DNA of 7,757 nt from Burkholderiales bacterium UBA2647. Its GTDB lineage: Bacteria > Pseudomonadota > Gammaproteobacteria > Burkholderiales > Burkholderiaceae_E. The notes beneath the pieces were generated by a model, which saw only the letters and a program-made list of their open reading frames with translations, did no database searches and was not told where the DNA came from. Numbering within the stretch: position 1 is the first letter of the stretch; every line of letters begins with the position of its first letter. The position numbers and the translations under genes are program-made. This document shows positions 5,486-7,757 of this stretch, piece by piece. Where the stretch lies: NCBI GenBank assembly GCA_002359635.1, contig DENJ01000065.1, forward strand, positions 1 through 7,757. The letters run 5' to 3'.

Positions 5486-5784
5486 GACGATGCGACCTCC
5501 GCAAAGTTAATTTCCTGGCCAGCCTTCAAGCAAACATAAGCTTTACGGGTGTTTCGGCGTCGGCCAACGAAACGGCCAAAACGCTTGGCCTTGCCGGGAA
5601 GATTGAGCACCTGCACCGCGTCAACTTCGACGCTAAAGAGAAGTTCAACGGCAGCCTTGACCTCAGCCTTGGTTGCGTCTTCCATGATTCGGAAGGCCAC
5701 CTGATTACGCTTCTCGGCAAGCTGCGTGCTCTTCTCCGACACGATCGGCGACAGCAGGACTTTCATGAGGCGTTCCTGGTTCAT
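5482..5784 (-). CDS. rplW: 50S ribosomal protein L23
   Basis: L23 (100 residues) lies at the tunnel exit and docks trigger factor and SRP. Recognisable parts are LMKVLLSPIVSEKS (about residues 6-19), ATKAEVKAAVELLFSVEV (helix and strand), the basic loop GKAKRFGRFVGRRRNTRKAYV and the ending LKAGQEINF. The start at 5784 gives the short MNQER extension seen in Burkholderiales homologues and has an AGGAG about eight bases upstream inside rplD. The internal Met7 (5766) lacks such a site, so the longer start is preferred. It overlaps rplD and rplB by 4 nt each (ATGA), so all three are probably translationally coupled. Confidence 0.97.
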   Translation of the reverse strand: MNQERLMKVLLSPIVSEKSTQLAEKRNQVAFRIMEDATKAEVKAAVELLFSVEVDAVQVLNLPGKAKRFGRFVGRRRNTRKAYVCLKAGQEINFAEVASS

Positions 5785-6401
5785 CCGAGCATCTCCTCGA
5801 CTTTGGCAAGCGCTTGCTTGGTGATCAGCACTTTTTTGTAATGAATCAAAGCCACGGGATCTGCATGCCTCGGCTCAAGCACCAAAACATTGGCAAGATT
5901 TCTTGCGGCCAGGAGAAGATTGTCATCGGGGCTATCTGCGATCACCAGCACCGAATCAAGTCCCATGCCTTTGAGCTTTTGCGCAAGCAGTTTGGTCTTG
6001 GGCGCTTCAACCGAAAACTGGTCCACCACGGCAACCCGGTCTTCGCGTACAAGCTGGGAGAGAATCGAACAAATACCAGCCCGAAACATCTTCTTGTTGA
6101 CCTTTTGGGTATAGTTTTCCTCGGGTGAATTCGGGAAGGTCCGACCACCGCCGCGCCACAAGGGGCTCGAGGTCATCCCGGCACGTGCACGACCTGTGCC
6201 TTTTTGGCGCCAGGGCTTCTTGGTCGAATGCCGCACCTCGGAGCGATCCTTCTGCGCCCGATTGGCGCTCCTGGCGTTGGCCTGATAGGCCACCACAACC
6301 TGATGAATCAGCGGTTCGTTGAAATCACGCGCGAAAATCGTGTCAGGGGCAGCGACATTACCCGCTGCCTGTCCCTGATCATTCAGCAATTTGAGTTCCA
6401 T
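5781..6401 (-). CDS. rplD: 50S ribosomal protein L4
   Basis: L4 (206 residues) binds 23S rRNA domain I and lines the peptide exit tunnel. In E. coli and related gammaproteobacteria it also represses the S10 operon. The globular N-terminus (MELKLLND...) leads into the extended tunnel loop, KKPWRQKGTGRARAGMTSSPLWRGGG (about residues 61-86). Lys67 matches the E. coli Lys63 position where macrolide-resistance changes occur; it is unchanged here. The C-terminal half carries the usual L4 Rossmann-like fold, with DSVLVIADSPDDN and NVLVLEP segments. GGAG, overlapping the rplC stop, precedes the ATG. The last bases overlap rplW as ATGA, suggesting coupled translation. Whether L4 regulates this operon is unknown; the leader before rplC would be the natural target. 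Confidence 0.98.
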   Translation of the reverse strand: MELKLLNDQGQAAGNVAAPDTIFARDFNEPLIHQVVVAYQANARSANRAQKDRSEVRHSTKKPWRQKGTGRARAGMTSSPLWRGGGRTFPNSPEENYTQKVNKKMFRAGICSILSQLVREDRVAVVDQFSVEAPKTKLLAQKLKGMGLDSVLVIADSPDDNLLLAARNLANVLVLEPRHADPVALIHYKKVLITKQALAKVEEMLG

Positions 6402-6413
6402 GAATACCGCTCC

Positions 6414-7070
6414 TTAGGCTGAGGCCGCGGGGGCTGATTTCACGGCCGGCGTGACCATCACATCGCCGCCCTTGGCACCCGGGACGGCACCTTTGACCAT
6501 CAACAGGCCGCGCTCGGCGTCGACACGCGCGATGACCAGGTTTTGCACGGTTGTGGCGACGGCACCAAGATGACCAGACATCCGCTTGCCCGGGAATACC
6601 CGACCCGGGTCTTGCGCCATACCGATTGAGCCCGGCACGCGATGCGAACGCGAGTTACCGTGGGATGCGCGCTGCGAGGAGAAGTTATGGCGTTTGATGG
6701 TTCCGGCGAAACCCTTACCGATCGACGTGCCCGCGACATCAACCTTCTGGCCAACCTGAAAGTGATCAAGCGCCAGCACCGAGCCTGCGTTCATCGATGC
6801 GGCCTGCTCGGCAGGCACATGAAACTCGCGTAGGACGCGGCCAGCGGTGACGCCGGCCTTAGCGAAATGCCCTGCGGCCGCTTTATTCACACGGGATGCG
6901 CGCCTGTCACCGAAAGCGACCTGAACGGCGCTGTAACCATCGTTTTCGACAGTTTTGATCTGAGTCACGCGATTATTCGACACATCAAGCACTGTTACGG
7001 GCACGGAGTCACCGTCGTCCGTAAAAATGCGCATCATGCCGACCTTGCGACCCAAGAGGCCCAAGCTCAT
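6414..7070 (-). CDS. rplC: 50S ribosomal protein L3
   Basis: L3 (218 residues) is a primary 23S rRNA-binding protein whose central loop reaches toward the peptidyl-transferase centre. The N-terminus MSLGLLGRKVGMMRIF is typical. The GKGFAGTIKRHNF segment (about residues 118-130), the SHGNSRSHRVPGSIG loop (136-150) and the PGRVFPGKRMSGHLG stretch (155-169) are all present. The position matching the methylated Gln150 of E. coli is Met151 (codon at 6618-6620), giving GSIGMAQDP rather than GSVGQNQTP. The end, PAVKSAPAASA, is a few residues longer than in E. coli. GGAG lies seven bases before the ATG. The TAA stop overlaps the Shine-Dalgarno of rplD, which starts 12 nt later. Confidence 0.98.
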   Translation of the reverse strand: MSLGLLGRKVGMMRIFTDDGDSVPVTVLDVSNNRVTQIKTVENDGYSAVQVAFGDRRASRVNKAAAGHFAKAGVTAGRVLREFHVPAEQAASMNAGSVLALDHFQVGQKVDVAGTSIGKGFAGTIKRHNFSSQRASHGNSRSHRVPGSIGMAQDPGRVFPGKRMSGHLGAVATTVQNLVIARVDAERGLLMVKGAVPGAKGGDVMVTPAVKSAPAASA

Positions 7071-7083
7071 GTTGTTTCTCCAT

Positions 7084-7105
7084 GCCTGACTTCGATTGGC
7101 CAGGC
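7084..7105 (-). promoter_or_regulatory. Hairpin abutting the rplC ribosome-binding site
   Basis: The RNA strand can form a 7-bp stem, GCCUGGC with GUCAGGC (one G-U pair), around an 8-nt loop. It ends two bases before the GGAG Shine-Dalgarno of rplC at 7078-7081. Its position would let it affect ribosome access, but no protein-binding consensus is recognisable. Confidence 0.45.
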
Positions 7106-7123
7106 GCTAATGGTTGTTGCAAT

Positions 7124-7184
7124 CTGCCGCAGGTTTCAGCAGCAGGAACTTCCTTCTCAAACCTTAAACCTCAAGCTCGGTTTG
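7124..7184 (-). promoter_or_regulatory. Competing hairpins in the rplC leader
   Basis: In the transcript, CAAACC (7184-7179) is followed by GGUUU (7170-7166), then AGGUUUG (7164-7158), then AAACCU (7136-7131). The first AAACC can pair with either GGUUU copy, and the second GGUUU copy can pair with either AAACC. A further 6-bp stem, CUGCUG (7142-7137) with CGGCAG (7129-7124), has the second AAACC in its loop and so excludes that pairing. An AGGAA-G-UUCCU inverted repeat lies at 7144-7154. The arrangement resembles an attenuator or protein-binding leader; function is inferred. Confidence 0.45.
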
Positions 7185-7197
7185 GGGAAAGCCTTAA

Positions 7198-7226
7198 ATT
7201 ATAAGCGAAAACTTCAACGCCGGCAA
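7198..7226 (-). promoter_or_regulatory. Sigma-70-type promoter upstream of rplC
   Basis: On the minus strand there is a TTGCCG -35 box (7221-7226; 4 of 6 match TTGACA), exactly 17 bp of spacer (7204-7220), and a perfect TATAAT -10 box (7198-7203). A start about seven bases downstream, near 7191-7195, would give a leader of roughly 120-125 nt before the rplC ATG at 7070. Box quality, spacing and position in a long gap make this the strongest promoter candidate in the window. The assignment is by sequence only. Confidence 0.75.
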
Positions 7227-7317
7227 ATAAAGTAGCCGACCGGCCTTGGTGTCCGGGTCTTCAGCCCCGGCGTTCAACCTGCAGCACTGCCGGCCCTGCT
7301 GACTCGGCCCACTCGCT

Positions 7318-7629
7318 TTACTGAAGCTTGATCTCAACGTCAACGCCTGCCGGCAAATCGAGCTTCATCAGCGCGTCGACTGTTTTGTCTGTCGGATCAA
7401 CAATGTCCATCAGTCGCTGATGGGTGCGAATTTCGAACTGGTCACGCGAGGTCTTGTTCACATGCGGCGAACGCAACACGTCAAACCGCTGAAAACGCGT
7501 AGGCAGGGGTACGGGGCCACGAACCACCGCACCCGTGCGCTTGGCAGTATCGACAATCTCTGCAGCCGACTGATCGATGAGTTTGTAATCAAAAGCTTTT
7601 AAACGAATCCGAATTTTTTGACTTTGCAT
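7318..7629 (-). CDS. rpsJ: 30S ribosomal protein S10
   Basis: S10 (103 residues, the usual length) sits in the head of the small subunit. In many bacteria it is also NusE, the NusB partner in transcription antitermination. The sequence is collinear with S10 throughout: an IRIRLKAFD start, the AEIVDTAKRTGA helix, the VRGPVPLPTR loop, the SPHVNKTSRDQFEIRTH core and the DALMKLDLPAGVDVEIKL C-terminus. The residues between PLPTR and SPHVNK (FQRFDVLR) and the KLQ end are of the Burkholderiales type. The ATG has a GGAG seven bases upstream. It is the first gene of the S10 cluster, but a 247-nt gap containing a promoter separates it from rplC, so it can be transcribed apart from the rest. Confidence 0.98.
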   Translation of the reverse strand: MQSQKIRIRLKAFDYKLIDQSAAEIVDTAKRTGAVVRGPVPLPTRFQRFDVLRSPHVNKTSRDQFEIRTHQRLMDIVDPTDKTVDALMKLDLPAGVDVEIKLQ

Positions 7630-7738
7630 GACATAACTCCAAAGAACGACAAATGGCGTGCCGGATCACCCCACTTGATGGACATGGACCGCCAAAGGGT
7701 CGGCCCATGGAAAGAACGCTCCGGAAACAGTTGACCGC
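7630..7738 (-). promoter_or_regulatory. rpsJ 5' leader / tuf-rpsJ spacer with hairpin
   Basis: This 109-nt spacer has no convincing -35/-10 pair, so rpsJ is probably reached by read-through from upstream. In the transcript, the segment from 7709 to 7683 can fold into a hairpin of about 11 pairs: CAUGG, a G-U pair, CCG, one mismatch and a final C-G around a 5-nt loop. No U-tract follows, so it is not a standard intrinsic terminator. It may be a processing site or leader structure. The Shine-Dalgarno sequence for rpsJ is GGAG, seven bases before the ATG. Confidence 0.45.
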
Positions 7739-7757
7739 TTATTCGATCACTAATGCC
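7739..7757 (-). CDS. tuf: Probable C-terminal end of elongation factor Tu (partial)
   Basis: Only the last five codons and a TAA stop lie in the window; they read A-L-V-I-E. Betaproteobacterial EF-Tu commonly ends in a short segment like A-K-V-I-E, and tuf usually sits directly upstream of rpsJ where the str and S10 clusters join. Assignment therefore rests on four matching residues plus position. The Leu in place of Lys is a mismatch, so this could be another gene or a chance frame. EF-Tu delivers aminoacyl-tRNA to the ribosome. Confidence 0.4.

Larger units (their letters stand above)
7071..7317 (-). promoter_or_regulatory. rpsJ-rplC intergenic region with promoter and structured leader
   Basis: This 247-nt non-coding gap has three parts in transcription order. 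First, about 90 nt of GC-rich sequence contain overlapping short inverted repeats, for example CCGGG/CCCGG and CAGCA/UGCUG. Next is an AT-richer promoter zone around 7198-7226. Last is a leader of about 120 nt with several alternative hairpins, ending in the rplC Shine-Dalgarno GGAG at 7078-7081. No ORF with a ribosome-binding site is apparent. The layout suggests that rplC onward forms its own transcription unit, with room for leader-based autoregulation. Confidence 0.7.

Noticed and set aside
7600..7708. Possible leader peptide starting at an ATG inside the tuf-rpsJ hairpin
   Set aside because: The nearest GGAG is about 11 bases away, the start lies in a stem, and the frame runs out of phase into rpsJ. 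Nothing supports translation.
1..7757. Mobile element, defence system or horizontally acquired insertion
   Set aside because: Gene order is the canonical S10-spc order, all genes are intact and native in style, and no transposase, integrase, terminal repeats or target duplication are visible.

Overview
The window is a stretch of bacterial core chromosome, read entirely from the minus strand: nearly the whole S10 ribosomal-protein operon followed by the start of the spc operon. In transcription order (high to low coordinates) it holds the last codons of a probable tuf gene, then rpsJ (S10), rplC (L3), rplD (L4), rplW (L23), rplB (L2), rpsS (S19), rplV (L22), rpsC (S3), rplP (L16), rpmC (L29), rpsQ (S17), then rplN (L14), rplX (L24), rplE (L5), rpsN (S14) and the first third of rpsH (S8). 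Every gene is intact except the two cut by the window edges.

The organism looks like a betaproteobacterium of the order Burkholderiales. S10 is almost identical to Burkholderia-type S10 (ending in VDVEIKLQ). L3 carries the GSIGMAQDPGRVFPGKRM variant, S3 has a long Arg/Pro/Ala/Gly tail after VYKGDTLGRND, S14 is the long zinc-free type, and S8 begins MSMSDPIADM. A tuf-like end just before rpsJ also fits the str-S10 junction of that group. I cannot name a genus.

Coding is tight from rplC to rpsQ, with gaps of 10-26 nt and three 4-nt ATGA overlaps (rplD/rplW, rplW/rplB, rpmC/rpsQ), which suggests translational coupling. Five gaps are longer: tuf-rpsJ (109 nt), rpsJ-rplC (247 nt), rpsQ-rplN (362 nt), rplX-rplE (75 nt) and rpsN-rpsH (111 nt). 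The regulatory interest lies in these gaps. The rpsJ-rplC gap has a very good sigma-70-type promoter (TTGCCG, 17 bp, TATAAT) and a leader of about 120 nt with competing hairpins. The rpsQ-rplN gap marks the S10/spc boundary and holds a TTGACA box, a 13-bp direct repeat, a long-range RNA stem and small hairpins. The rpsN-rpsH gap holds a tandem 20-bp repeat that folds into hairpins.

The products assemble into both ribosomal subunits: L2, L3, L4, L22, L23, L29, L16, L14, L24 and L5 into the large one, and S10, S19, S3, S17, S14 and S8 into the small one. I see no mobile element, CRISPR array, defence gene or other accessory system. The most notable protein-level oddity is in L2, where the segment after the peptidyl-transferase-proximal HPHGG motif departs from the usual GEG sequence.
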